64,000 nucleotides of DNA, from the NCBI GenBank assembly GCA_016987375.1, contig PJRA01000314.1:159387-223386 (forward strand), read 5' to 3'. This DNA is from Brachionus koreanus. Lineage: Eukaryota > Rotifera > Eurotatoria > Ploima > Brachionidae. The position numbers and the translations under genes were made by a program. The notes beneath the pieces are model-generated. The model made no database searches. It was not told the DNA's origin and saw nothing but the letters and a program-made list of their open reading frames with translations. Shown here piece after piece: positions 12,001-24,338 of the stretch (the first letter of the stretch is position 1; each line of letters opens with the position of its first letter).

Positions 12001-13168
12001 TATTTGAAAATATTGTCGAAAAACAAAAATTTGTTTAAAAATGTTTTCTTCTAAGAATTAATTTTGAGCCAGTTGTAATTAGAGCGAAATTAAATTTTGT
12101 TTATTTAATTAAAAATTTTAAATTTTTTTTTATTTTATTTAGATAACCAAAAGAATAGTCCAAATCGGATTTATTTGAACGAAACAATGACAAGTGTTCT
12201 ATCTCATGCAAATGTAGGTTTTTAAAAAAAATTTAGATTGTTCTGTGCATTTTCAAACCCTAAATTACCCCCACAAAATCACCTTTATCTTAGAGTGTTT
12301 GAATTTAATTTTTAAATGTTAAGTCCACAAAATCAGACCAAAGGCACGGTTCCCTAAAATTCAATTTTTTTCAAAAAAACTCAAAAAAAACAAAGCATAC
12401 TAATTTGTGCAACCAAATAAAATATAACTGGTCGTTTAGTTTTACTGATTTAGATACTATGCATAAATCGATATTGTTAAAATCGGTTAATGTAAGATCT
12501 TACTTTAAAAATAATGGCTTTGTCTTAAATGTTTTATTATTTAAACTGCTTTCATGTCTCTGTTTTTTGGTTAAATTAAAAATTATCTTTCTAAAAGTTT
12601 TTTTCTAGCTATGCAGTATTTGGAATTGGATACCACAGCGATTGAGCACTTGCACGCCAAACATGCTATTTACTACCGAAGAAAATGGTACTAGTCTAAA
12701 TACTTTGTTCAATGTACTGGATGAATTAGAAAATTGTTTAATTGTGATCAAAACTTTTGAGGATGAAATATTTGGCGCTTTTTGCGCTGGAGATTGGAAC
12801 CAGCGCAAGAACCCAAAAACATTGTTTTTTGGTACAGGAGAAACATTTCTATTTACTCTAAGTCCTGAAAAAAAAGTGTTTAAATGGATCGGTTTAAAGC
12901 AAGAAACAAAGCCAAATCAAGAAATGTTTATTCGTGTAAATACCAATAAAATTTTGATAGGGGGAGGGTAAAAAGAAATTGATTTAGTTGCATTAAAGAA
13001 ATTTTTACTTTTCCTTTTTTTAAAAGAACAAGAGAAGGTCTTGCGATCAAATCAAATTTGTTAGAAGGCGAGACAAATCAGTGTGATACTTTTGCCAATG
13101 AGCCACTATCTCGAAAGAAAAGCTTTCAAATAGCTATTTTAGAGGTTGTCGGATTCAACAATAGATGA
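9066..13168 (+). CDS. tbc1d24: TBC1D24 / Skywalker homologue (TBC + TLDc domains)
   Basis: The fly orthologue Skywalker acts in synaptic-vesicle endosomal traffic and binds phosphoinositides (family knowledge). Exons read as 9066-9582, 9634-9962, 10741-10930, 10996-11046, 11410-11504, 11759-11951, 12143-12213, 12609-12967 and 13027-13168. All are phase-compatible and give 648 aa. The TBC domain includes HPIRKYLWKCLLL, SLPDFVN, IQAIKRILCVYEYHFPHVTF, and EWYWWLFDSL with FEGQKIFYRVSLALA. The usual Arg and Gln fingers of active GAPs are not seen, as in human TBC1D24. The TLDc domain runs from LCSIWNWIPQRL through FGAFCAGDW, FFGTGETFLFTL and ILIGGG to CDTFANEPL and VVGFNNR. Least certain are the exon 1/2 border (a donor at 9597 is also possible) and the start of exon 6, in the weakly conserved linker. 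The first intron may be as short as 51 bases. Residues 20-100 are a Ser/Asn-rich insertion. Confidence 0.9.
10190..10410 (-). mobile_element. LINE reverse-transcriptase C-terminus relic (CR1/L2-like)
   Basis: Inside intron 2 of TBC1D24 the minus strand reads open for about 70 codons: YREKIKYFQSRFNFL, then TAWNKLPTDIVNAQSLNSF and ERLDIWMKD, ending in TGA. The W-N-x-LP-x-x-I/V-V-x-A-x-S-x-x-x-F pattern is the usual last motif of non-LTR ORF2 proteins. The rest of the element is absent. The intron (9963-10740) is otherwise plain AT-rich sequence. Confidence 0.8.
11047..11409 (+). other. intron 4 of TBC1D24 homologue
   Basis: 363 AT-rich bases. Nothing recognised. Confidence 0.6.
12214..12608 (+). 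other. intron 7 of TBC1D24 homologue
   Basis: 395 AT-rich bases. A 67-codon frame in it lacks any protein signature and is disregarded. Confidence 0.6.
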
Positions 13169-16100
13169 TTGTTTTTTTAATTTAAGATTTTTATTCAATA
13201 TGAAAAAAAAACTGAAGGTTTTGTTTATTTGTTTTCCTCATTAGAATCTTTATTGTGAGTAAAATGAAATTAAAATTCATAATTTTGCTCCACTAAAGGT
13301 AAATATAAATGGGTTGAAATTGTAAAGTTTTTATGTGTAAATTTAAAATTAAGATTTTTATTTTAGATTTAGTTTAGACAAGAAACAGTATGAGATATAA
13401 ATTTTCAATTTTTATTTATCTTTTAGAATTTATTATATTAATAAAACTTATTTATTATTATTTTAATAAACATTAATTTTTTTTGAATAAATTTTTCAAC
13501 CGGTAAACAGAATAAAAAAAGAATTTAAATTTTTAAATTTGAATTAATGGCAATTTTTAAACAACTGTTAGTCAGCAAATATTTGAGAGAAAAAAAAGAA
13601 AAGATTATGCTTCAATTTAGTTGAATGAAAATTTGAATTTTATTGATTAAAAAAAAAAATTCCTCAATCTCGGTGATATTATATTCAATTTAATTTTCTT
13701 TTTACTGAAACGAAGAAAGCAAAATGAATTAAAAAATCACTCAATAATTCATAAATAATTTTCTTAAATCAAAAATTTTCCGTTCATGATAATTTTTTCA
13801 AAATTTACCATAAATGTCGGAAGAAAATTCAATTTTGTAATCATCATTTTCAATACACGAAAGCTTGAGCATATTTGCAGCATAAAGCGCGTCACTAAGT
13901 TTTTATTTTATAAAAAATATTGTTTTATTTCTATTTCTAGCTAAAACTTAATTTTAAAAATCAATTATTGTCTTAGTTAAATTTCAAAGTTAGCTAGAAA
14001 AATTAATTTGATATAGAATTTCAATTTATTCACTCTCACTCTCTTTCTCTAAACTAAGCTTTTAAAAAATAATGATCCAAAAATCCGACTGACTATATCA
14101 GTCTACAATTTTCTTATGTTTTGGAATAGCTAATTTTAATATAAAAATGCTCTTAAATTAAATTAATCCAGTTCTTTCCTGACAAAATTATTTAAGTATC
14201 GAAGAATTTCGATTCTTCCAATATGTTTTTAATCCAAGATTTTCAGAAAAAAATAGTAATTTATATATTCACGAGTGCCCTATGTATTGAAAGATAGAAT
14301 TTAATTTACTTAAATATCACAGAGATTTTAGTGTTAATTGAGAACTTAAGGTCTCAAATTAACAATAAAGCAATCATAAGAATCCATTTGGAGCGAAATT
14401 AAGAAAAAAAGTAGGAGCTCGAGATAAAATTAAGATATAGTTGATTAAATGGAATCAATATTTCACTTTTTGCATAAAATTTCATTCCATTCAAAAATTG
14501 ATAATCAATAATTTATCATAATGAATTAATCTCTTATGTTCACGACATAAAGAAAGAGCAGTAGAAGCTTTTACTAAGAAATAAGAAACTTGGGAGAATA
14601 ATTGCTCAAATCAAGCATAATAATCGAAATTTATCTCAAATTACGAGAATTATCAGCTTGATTGAATTTAAAATGTTTTGTTTGCTTATTTATGCTCTTG
14701 AATTCCTTCGGGCTCTTTAAAACTTATTTAATTTTCAAATTGAACTAATCAAATAACAAAAAAACTAAATATTTTCTGTTATTTGATATTAAATTGAAAA
14801 ATTTTCATACATAAATTCAAGTATTAGTTAAATATTCTATATAGAAATTCTATGGAAATAAAAATTGTGGACTACTGTTCTAAAGAATTTTTTTTTAAAT
14901 TAATTTGATTAGTTTTAGCCGTAATTTGGTATCGCTTGGGAGAATATGGTGTCGAAAAATAACAAAAAAAAATAATTCTAACTTTTTCTATAATTTAAGA
15001 CTGATAATTAATATTTTTGGCGCCTTTTTATGTGTAAATATTATTCAATAAGCTACTCTAAAAAATTAATTTTTTCTTTTTAATTTTTCTTTTAAATTTT
15101 TTCAAGCTATATTGCTGTTTTTTGAGAAATATAAGATTTCTATAAATTACAGTTGAAAACGAACAATTATAATAAAATAAAATGTTAAAAAATTTATTAT
15201 GCGTTCGTTTTTACAAGATACAAAAATAATGATTTATTTATCTTTGAGGTAAAAAAAAAAAAACAGTTTTTTCAAATTTTATTCACAACTATAAAATAGA
15301 TTTCAGTACATATGTGTGGGTCAAGATTTTAAGCGTTTTATATTTTAAAAAATATTCTCATATAAAATAAATTTTTTTTGATAATTTTATTTTTATTTCA
15401 TTTTTTAATTTTCTTTGATAGGTTTTTAGTAAATTTAATAAGTAATTTTTAATGAGATTTTTCGTTTATTATTTTGTTATTGATCGCTTCTTGAATTTGA
15501 GCTCTTGTAAACTAATCTAATTTTTTTAAACCGACTAAGCAAGATTGAATTTTTCAATCAAGTGAAAATTAGATGTTAATGTTGCCATTTAGATTGTGTC
15601 AGGTGCTTTTTTAAAGCTTATTTCACAGCATTTTTAAAGAAAACTCTTAATTGCATTAGCAAAGTTTAATCTTAAGTACTCTTAGAAAATTTACAACGAG
15701 TTAAGTTTAAGGCTTTGAATAAATAGGACCTTAAAGACTAAATATTAATCCGAATTAATGGCAATTTTATCCATTGAGCTTCAACTTAAAATCATAAAAT
15801 ATTATAATACTGTGCAAGAATCAAGATTATTCCATTTCTCTCTTGCTTCTTTTGTGTTAGTCTATGTTGGCTCTAGTCTTCTGAAATAATCGATAATTTT
15901 TAATAATATAATTATTATACACAAGCTCACACACACATACACGCTCAAATAAAATTGCCATGAAAATAAAATCCAAATAAAGCCACTGAAAACATGAAAA
16001 ATAAAAAATTTTAAATTATCTCTGTATTTGTTAATTAATTTAAGTTTTGAATTCCTTTATTTTCTAATTTCATTCTTAAATTTACGCCCAAGAAGTGCTA

Positions 16101-17605
16101 TTTCGTCTTAACTAATTAGCTTGATATTATTTATCAAGTGCTTCACTTTGCTTAAATTAATACTAATTTGTTTTATTGTTCGAGCTAACAATAATGCCAA
16201 TCATGTTTATTGCATTTAGCTAAACTTTTATTTAAATAAGGAAAACGGCATTCTAGTATCTTTTCTAATGGAATAATCAAACTTAATATGAGTCATTTCA
16301 TATTTAAAACCCAAGTTTTTGGTTCTTATTTATTTATTTTCAAGAAAACACCACATGGGTGGTGAAAGAAAAATAAAAAAATGAAAAATTAAATTTTAAA
16401 ATTTTGAGAAAAAAATTTAAATTGACAAAATTGACTTTTAATTTTAATTTATTTTTTGTTTTATCGTTTTGTTAGTATGGTTTGATCAGAATTTCAAGGA
16501 TGCGGCTAATAAAAACTTATTTTTTTTGTAATATTTGTTAGCTTTAATTAGACTTCTAAAAAATAAGTTTTTTCAATTTTATTTTTTCTTTTTTGAACTT
16601 TAAAGATATGATTTTAGATCTGAAACGATAGTAGAAGCAAAAATAATTTACACGCTTTAAAAGTTAAGTCTGGTTAAATGCAGACAATAAGCGATTTTTT
16701 TAGTCTTTCAAAATTTTATCTATTTTTGCTTTGAAACTGTGCTGTTTTAGACTCAATAATTTGATATGATAAACCATTCTATTTCTAAAAAAAAGCTCTT
16801 AATTAGAATTGTGCTTTATTCATGATAATTTAAAAAATAAATTAAATAACTTGTTTGATTAAATAGGTTTTTTGAATATAAATGAATAATACAAAAAATG
16901 AGTTGTTAAAATTTTTGAATCTAGAAAGTCCGAAAACTACAATAAGAGCACTTTTTCAAAAGTTCTGAAAGAAAATCGATGGATGAAATTCAACTGTAAA
17001 CTTAGTAAAATGGAAATATTTTTAAATAAATAATCTAAAAAAATTAATTATTAAGAGTGATAATTTTTTTGTTAAAAGAATTTAAACTAAGATATGATTT
17101 TATTAGTTATAATGTTTGTTAAATAAAATCTGATAATTATCATAATAATTATTTAAATAAAGACTTTAAAAATCGGTTTCACAGTATGTTGTTCAAGGAC
17201 ACTAGTTAATAATAGAAACAATAATTAAATCATTCTTAAAAATATAATCTTTTGATGACAAGAATAAAATATTATCTATAGGAAAATAATAAGTTAACTA
17301 ATTTAGAAATAAATAAAAAATCGAATGCATTGAATTAAGTTGAAAGAAAAAATCTATTACTAAACTGATATGTATTAATCATTATTTTAAATAATTAATT
17401 GCTTAAATTTTTCCAAGGTTTTTTATTAATTCAATATTGTGTGAATATTATATTTGAAAATTTAGTTTTATCTTAGAAAATTTTCTTGTATTTAAATCTT
17501 AAATGAAATTATGATTGAAATAAATTTTTTTTTACAGTTTTTGCAGTTAATTTTTTTAAGAAAAAGTTCAATTATGATATAAACAGCGAACCGGATTGAG
17601 ATGAA
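13169..17605. other. 4.4-kb intergenic region, AT-rich
   Basis: No coding frame, RNA gene or transposon end recognised on either strand. Only short simple-sequence patches stand out: a CT-rich stretch near 14032-14053 and a CA-rich stretch near 15921-15945. Part of the right side probably serves as promoter and 5' leader of the following receptor gene. Confidence 0.5.
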
Positions 17606-17609
17606 ATGA
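17601..17609 (+). promoter_or_regulatory. minimal upstream ORF (ATG AAA TGA) overlapping the receptor start
   Basis: ATG at 17601 reads one lysine codon and stops at 17607-17609. It overlaps the main ATG at 17606 in another frame. Such a start-stop element could lower or reset initiation. That is inference, since the transcript start is unknown. Confidence 0.35.
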
Positions 17610-20600
17610 TGAAAAATTATACTCGTTTCATTCTTATATTTATTTTCACAAAATTTATACTCGCTAATGCAGAATCAAGCACTAGGGCAATTGATCATGC
17701 AAAAACAGAACTAGTTGATAAATTAATGACTCTTTGGTATCACGTAGAATCAATTAAGACTTGTGGAAATAATTTACAAAAGCTAAACATAGATTTGAGC
17801 CCGTTTTGGTCTGTTAAATTTAGAGAACAGTTAGATAAAGCTATTCAGTTGGCCAATATCGTCAATGAGTATTTATCTTTATCAGAAACAGCATCTTTTG
17901 ATCTAAATTTTATGTCAACATTGAATCATTTTATGTTTGATCACAACGATGCTTTCCTTGTTGGTTATGGAGTTGTTGCTGAAAATGAATGTATTTACGT
18001 TAGTAAAAACGGAAATATAACTGTTATTGATCGAACGTGTCTTTCTCTACATCTAAAATCAAATTACAATTCGAGAAATCCCTATATTTTGGAAAATACC
18101 AATGAAATTGACCAAGAAACTGGCTGTAATTACTGGTATCAAAATCTAAAAAAATTGTATTTAGAAAACAAAATTTCTTCTAGCCGTGACAACAGCTATA
18201 AGACATATTTAAGGAAATTCATTGAAAGCAGAAACACAAGTTCTAGACTTTTCTGTGGACCAATTTATGAATGCGAAAATTCAAAATCAGACTGGATTCT
18301 ATTGCATATGTTACCAGTTTTCGACAGAGATAAAAACTTCAAAGGCTCAATTGTAATCAAGCTGTTAGTGTCCAAATTGAATGTAAACCAATGTCCTGAT
18401 GGCGATCCAGTTTTTAAAAATACACACAAATGTAAATCATATTCGGAATGTGTATACGCGCCCAAAAATGAATTTAGCTCGGGAAATTACGAGTGTCATT
18501 GTCAGAAAGGCTTTATTAGTAACCAGATAAAGACAAATTTTTTCAATGGCACTCTAATGGAAGAACTTTACTGGAAAATGAAAAATCATCAAAACAGTTC
18601 GTATTTAACCCAGTTTAATTGTCTTCCATGTTCAGATGTAGACTGTTGTTCACATGAACAAAAGCTCATAGATTCAATCGGGTCTAGAGCTAAAAATTCT
18701 GATTTGGATTCTTATTTTACCTTTTACTCAATGCAAAGCAGCTTATTTTGGCATTGTCGTAAGTACAACATGCCCTTGCGATACACAATATTGACAGTTC
18801 AAATCATTTTTGTTCTAATTACAGTTTCATTAGCAATTTTAGTCTTTTATTCTCGGCATAATAAAATTATCAAGCACTCAATGTGGGTCTTATTGGAAAT
18901 AATACTATTTGGTGCATTTCTTCTTTACTCATCGGTAATTATTTATTCATCTATTTATTTTTAAACTAAAAGTCTAAAAGCTTTTCTTATCATTCAGCTT
19001 TAATTTTGAAATTAAATTATTTTTTAAATAATATTTTTCCTAATACTGATTTAATCGGTATTAACTAATTTAGAGTAAAAAGCAGAAAAACCGGTTTAAA
19101 TTTAAAATGATTTTTACATAGCATATTTAATCAATGTGATTACTTAGAAAACTAAAAAATTAATTAAAAATATTTTCTAAATTTTAGCAGCCCGAATGAC
19201 AAATTGTTACTTCTAGGGTTATAAGAATCAAGATGAATCTATTAAATAATAATTTATAATATCGAGTGTAGATTAAAAAATAGCACAAAATTAAGTTTAT
19301 CATAAAAATTTTTTATTTTTATTTTTTTTTTCAACTAAGGCTTTAATTTTTTTTTTTAAATTATAACTGAATCATTCTTTTTTGAAAAAATAATATCAGC
19401 TAAGACTGAAACATGATTCATCATCAATTTTTTGATGTTTGCAAACATCAAAAAATCGCTATTTAACAGGTTTACCACTAAAAATTCCTTTTTTCTGTTG
19501 AAATTTTTATCTGTTTCTATAATTATCGTTTTCTGTATCCAAGACCAGTAAATCGTCTAACAACTTCAGCTTTTGGCAAATTTTGGTTACTTTTTACAAA
19601 GCTGTACAAATCTTTTTAGATGGTTTCGTACATTTTTTACATGGCTAATTATCGAAAATACAACTTTTTTAAATAATTTTTTATTTTAAAGCTAGGATCA
19701 GTCTGATTTAAAATTTTGAAAAAAAATGGAAAAAGTCTTGTCCACTCTTATAGAAAATTAAACTTGACTTTTTTGCCATTTTTTTTTACACCCGTTATCT
19801 GGAGAAATTAGTAATCTGTTTTGTTTTGTGGATTTTTTAATGAAAAAAATCCTTAAAAAATATACAAAATATTATTGAAATTTCTAATAGATGTCAAAAT
19901 TACATCTACTGGTGGTCAATTTTTTTAATATCTGAAAAATTTTTAATTTTGGTTATTTTCAGCTTTAAAAATTTATTTCCTTACTTAGAAATTTTCATTT
20001 CTTAAAACGTTAATTTACCACTATTATTTTGATGAATCAAAACTTTAAACATTTCAAAATGACATTTTCGGTGCTTCTAGTGTTAATCCTAAAAAAAAAT
20101 TTGAAATATTTTTTATTCCCAGTCAATCAAAATTTCATGTAACATCAATGAATAAAAAAATATTAAATCGATTTTTCATCGATGAGAAGTGAGCAGATTC
20201 ATAATGTTTCATTGATGAAAATAAAATATTCATCAGTAAGCTAATAAGCTTACTAATGATCGTTGTGAAATTGGGAACAACAAATGATTTTTGAAAATTA
20301 ATTATTACTGATTTCATTTTTGTTTTTTCATTTATTTATTTTTATTTTATTTAAAATATTTTAAATAAATGGAGAATAACGTCTAAAATAATCAAATTTC
20401 TTAGTTCTTCTAGCCCATTATTCTGGCCAATTGTGTCAGGATTTTTCAATGGATCTAATTCAGCAAACAAGTCAATTTGTTTAAAATGCAGGTCTTTCTC
20501 GTTTTTATTTTTACACATGTTGCAACAATTTTGACAATTTCCTTGTTTTCAATTAACCATTTCGTACACTATTCTTGTTCTTGAGCGCTCTCTACTACTT

Positions 20601-21917
20601 TTTCATTCATTCAAATCTTTTATAATAGTTTATTTTAGCTTTTTAGAGATTTGGTTAATAAAAGTGAAAATCAGAAACTAATTTTATTTAATCAAAAAAA
20701 TATTATTCCTTAAAATATGTACAAAAAAGTTTAAATATTTTTTTCATACATTTTTAATTTTCTCAAAGCTCGTACTTCAGCATTTTGAGCCAACTACCAA
20801 TCTATGTTTAGCAATTCCTTGGTTCAGAGAAATCGGCTTCACAGTCATATATGGAATTTTGAATCTGCGCCTTTACAAGTTTAACACAGCCTTATTTCTA
20901 AATATTTATTTAACTAATTTTTCTTTTTAGAATTTTAATTGAATTTCAATCTCGTAAGGCTCACGTTGTCCATTTAAAAGACAAAGACATACTGAGAATT
21001 TTATTTTTTATTGTTGTTTGTGTTTTTGGATACCTTACTGCATGGACGTTGGTCGATTTGGATTATGCCAGCGAGGGTTTTTCTCTGGTGACGAACACTT
21101 CCTTAAAAGGATTTGTCCAATATCCAATATGCAAGATAAAGTGGTGGGACTACTTTATCGAAATAGCTGAATTTTTATTCATTTGTGTTGGCTACTATTT
21201 GCTTTATTGTACTCGAACAGCCCCATCCGAATATAACGAACGCAAATTCATATCATTAGTCATCTATTGCGAAGGAATCATATCAACTTTGTTACACATA
21301 ATAAAGCATTCGATCTTTAGTTCGATTCATCCGGACACAATTTTGATACTTTTTTTTATTCGCTGTCATGCAACTGTAACCATAATGATTTTGTTTATAT
21401 TTTTGACCAAGTTATTTTTGCTTGTCCGACCCAACTCGGACGAATACTGTCGCAGCTCAAGACTTTCGACAATCGACGGTAATGATCACCCAGATTCGAT
21501 TAGATTCCAAATAGGCATGTTTGGTAAGTCGGACTATGAAAATGGGGACATGAATTTTGGCGAGTTGGAGCCTGAAGAAATTAAAAGTGAGCTCAAGCGT
21601 TTATATACCCAGTTGCACGTGTATAAATCAAAATCGGTAAAAAAAGACAATCCTCATTTACAGACTAAGCGACGTGGAGGCAAAAAACATCGGCGATTTT
21701 CAAGCCAATTCTCTAAGGCCATAACTCGAGAGAACGATTCATATCAAGTGAAGACTCCGGATGAAAGCATTTGCTCAAATGACGCGACAAACTTACCTCA
21801 TTCAATTGCGTGTAGCGAAACTGGTGATCTACACAATTTAGTAAGTCTGTTTGCTAACATAAAATTTCAAAGATTAATTTTTTTTTTTTTTTATTCAAGC
21901 ATCATTCGAACAAATAG
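17606..21917 (+). CDS. GPR158/GPR179-like class C GPCR (metabotropic glycine receptor type)
   Basis: A plasma-membrane class C receptor. Mammalian GPR158 binds glycine through an extracellular Cache domain and signals through RGS7-Gbeta5 (family knowledge). Exons are 17606-18934, 20769-20878, 20931-21840 and 21900-21917, giving 788 aa. A signal peptide (FILIFIFTKFILANA) is followed by a Cache-like ectodomain to about residue 260. Next is an EGF-like segment (KCKSYSECVY, then YECHCQKGF), a Cys-rich stalk (CLPCSDVDCCSHEQ), and TM1/TM2 (SMWVLLEIILFGAFLLYSS). TM3 follows as FEPTTNLCLAIPWFREIGF and VIYGILNLRLYK. The later helices include WWDYFIEIAEFLFICVGYYL and YCTRTAPSEYNERKFISLVI. The tail has the family helix PEEIKSELKRLYTQLHVYKS and NPHLQTKR. 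The last exon adds HHSNK; without that splice the frame would end at 21975. The ligand is not provable from sequence. Confidence 0.9.
18935..20768 (+). other. intron 1 of the GPR158-like gene
   Basis: 1834 AT-rich bases. It contains a perfect 28-base palindrome (19428-19455, centre TTTGCAAA), a hairpin with arms GTAAGCT/AGCTTAC near 20236-20253, and an antisense open stretch near 20380-20530 described under findings. No transposon end recognised. Confidence 0.6.
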
Positions 21918-22606
21918 TTATGAAAGCATTCAAGAAACAAATTTTTGTTTTTTAATTAAATATGGTTATTTTTGAATATAAAACCCTCTGAATCAATGTT
22001 AAATTATAATTTTATAAATAGTGTATTTAATGGAAAAAATGTTATTTTTTAAGTATTTTATTAGTACAGATTTAATGTTGCAAAAAAAAAAGAATTAAAA
22101 TAAATAAAAACTATAAAACTAATAAAAAATTTTAATTAAAAATTTTTTGTATCAGTCATAAATTTTTTGTACGAAATTCAATCAACCGTAAAGGCCAATT
22201 TTTTTTTCGTTTTTTGGCTGATAATGAGGAGCTGGAAAATAGGCTTAATTTTAAAAAATTGTGCATACTAAACTTTAAAATACTAATTGTTTATTTTTCA
22301 TTATTACATATTTTGATCTTGAATTTTAAAGTGACTGCTTTTTTTTGTTAAAAAAAAACTCATAATAACAAAATTTCTAAAAAACAATATTCTGATAATT
22401 TATCAACGTAGTTTACTTTATTTAGACATAAATAAATTTTAACTAAAAAAAATTAATCAACAAAAAGAAATACTCGGCATAGAACTAGAAAACAAAATTT
22501 CTCAATTATTATTTTCATTTGGTTATACTTGACTAGTTACATAAACTCACTTTTATTTTGATTTTTGAAAATTTTATATTTTTTTTTTCTACAAAGACTC
22601 ATCAAA
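21918..22606. other. intergenic, AT-rich
   Basis: Separates the receptor from the Rap gene on the same strand. Nothing specific recognised. Confidence 0.5.
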
Positions 22607-23404
22607 ATGCTTAATTACAAGATTATTTTAATGGGCTCTGGAGGTGTTGGGTAATTCAAATAAATTTAGTCTCTTTTTAAGCTAATGAGCTTTAATTTTT
22701 AGCAAGTCAGCGCTAACCCAACGTTTTATCAATGGTAATTTCATTGAAGCCTATGATCCTACCATAGAAGACTGCTATCAAAAGACAATAAACATTAACG
22801 ATGAAACCTGTAAATTGGAAATATTGGACACTGCTGGCACTGAACAATTTTCATCAATGAGAGACGTTTATATTAAATCAGGTGACGCTTTCGTAATTGT
22901 CTACTCCATAAATTCAATTTCAACATTTAATGATATCGGATCTATAATTGATCAGATAAACATATTCAAAGCTTCTGATCCAGCACCTATAATTATTGTT
23001 GGAAATAAGAGTGATTTAGACGATGAAAGAGAAGTAGATGAAGAATTGGGACAAAGTTTAGCCAAAAGTAGTCACTCTAGTTTTATTGAAGCTTCGGCAA
23101 AATTAAATTCGAATGTCAATGAAGTAATTTCGACTGGTTTTTAAAAAAAATTTATCTATTAAAACTAAAAAATGTTTAGATTTTCTATGATCTTTTGCGT
23201 CAGCTTGCCAATAAGCGAAAATCAATGCAGCCAACACGAAGTTCTTTCAGTCCAAAGTCAAGTGCCGTTTACCCAATAAATTCGGCACCTAGTCAAGCTG
23301 TTCCTCCACAAAAAACTTCCCAAAGTTTTCCAATTAGTTCTCAGTCAGAAAAAAAAAAGAAAAATTTGTGCGATAAATGTTCTGAAGCTTGCATTTTACT
23401 CTAA
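22607..23404 (+). CDS. Rap-family small GTPase
   Basis: Exons 22607-22650, 22703-23123 and 23180-23404 give 229 aa. The G1 loop is GSGGVGKS (residues 10-17), with intron 1 splitting Gly15. The switch I/effector loop is YDPTIED, identical to Rap. The switch II motif DTAGTEQF has Thr at position 61, where Ras has Gln, which is the Rap hallmark. NKSD and EASAK complete the nucleotide pocket. The C-terminal CILL is a CAAX box ending in Leu, which predicts geranylgeranylation and membrane anchoring after a KKKK stretch. Unlike Rap1 (184 aa), about 45 Ser/Pro/Gln-rich residues sit between the G domain and the CAAX box. Rap proteins control integrin and cadherin adhesion (family knowledge). The paralogue class within Rap is not resolved. 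Confidence 0.92.
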
Positions 23405-24040
23405 AATAAAATTTCCTTGATAGTGATAATTTTAGTTGAAAATGCCATAGAAATGACAAAAAAATGTTTGATCAATTGCGAAAATGAAAACATTGAAATT
23501 AATTTTTTCTAAATAGATCGCAAAAATGATGCTCAATTTCAAAATTGTTGAAAACCCATCGATCTTTTTAGTATTAAATGTTTACTTTAGCTTTAATTTT
23601 TTTTTTTGAAATATAAATTAAATTTTTTGCAAAACAAATCTTAATTTAGAACATGATAAGATTTATTTTTTAATTTCGGTAATTCATATTTTTATAGCAT
23701 TAGTTAATATTGTCAGAATTAAAAAAGGCTTTAATAGAAAACCGACCAAATATAACAATCTTATTTTTAAAACCCTTTATTTATTTGTTTATTTCAAAAA
23801 TTACCTCACAATATCAGCACCCAACGTAACTGTATTTGATCAGTTTTGATTTTTATTTCTCCTTACTGACTCCTTATTTTATTTAAAAATATTTATTAAA
23901 ATATAATTTTTTTAAATCAAAATGCTTTTAATTACATTTTTAAATCATCATTTCTTATAAAACAATAAATTAATAAAAAAAAATATCAAAATATTTTATT
24001 TTTTCTTTTGTTATATTTGTGTCATTACATCCAAATATAT
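23405..24040. other. intergenic, AT-rich
   Basis: 3' flank of the Rap gene. Nothing recognised. Confidence 0.5.
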
Positions 24041-24044
24041 ATGG

Positions 24045-24127
24045 CTCTTACAGCCAAATGTTTTGACTGGAGTGATGGGTCATTCAAATGATGGGTCCAT
24101 TGTTCGATTCCCGCAATGGAAAGAGTT
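24045..24127 (+). repeat. tRNA-like / SINE-like fragment (tentative)
   Basis: TGGCTCTTACAGCC resembles a loose A box. TGTTCGATTCCCGC, about 55 bases on, resembles a B box, and a small stem (CATTG/CAATG) surrounds it. No complete cloverleaf folds, so a tRNA-derived SINE head or decayed tRNA is more likely than a working gene. Confidence 0.3.
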
Positions 24128-24338
24128 ATTTAAAAACGTCTCTTAAGTGTAAAATTTATTTATAATTGAATATTATTTTATTATTGAAATGAAATAAAAA
24201 AGAAATTTTTATTTTCGCATAGAATATAATTTTATCAAAAATATGAGATATATGAGATATTATATGAGATAAATCTAAAAGAATATTATAAATGTAAATT
24301 TTTTGGTAGACTGATCAAATGACCGCCCGCAAATAGAT

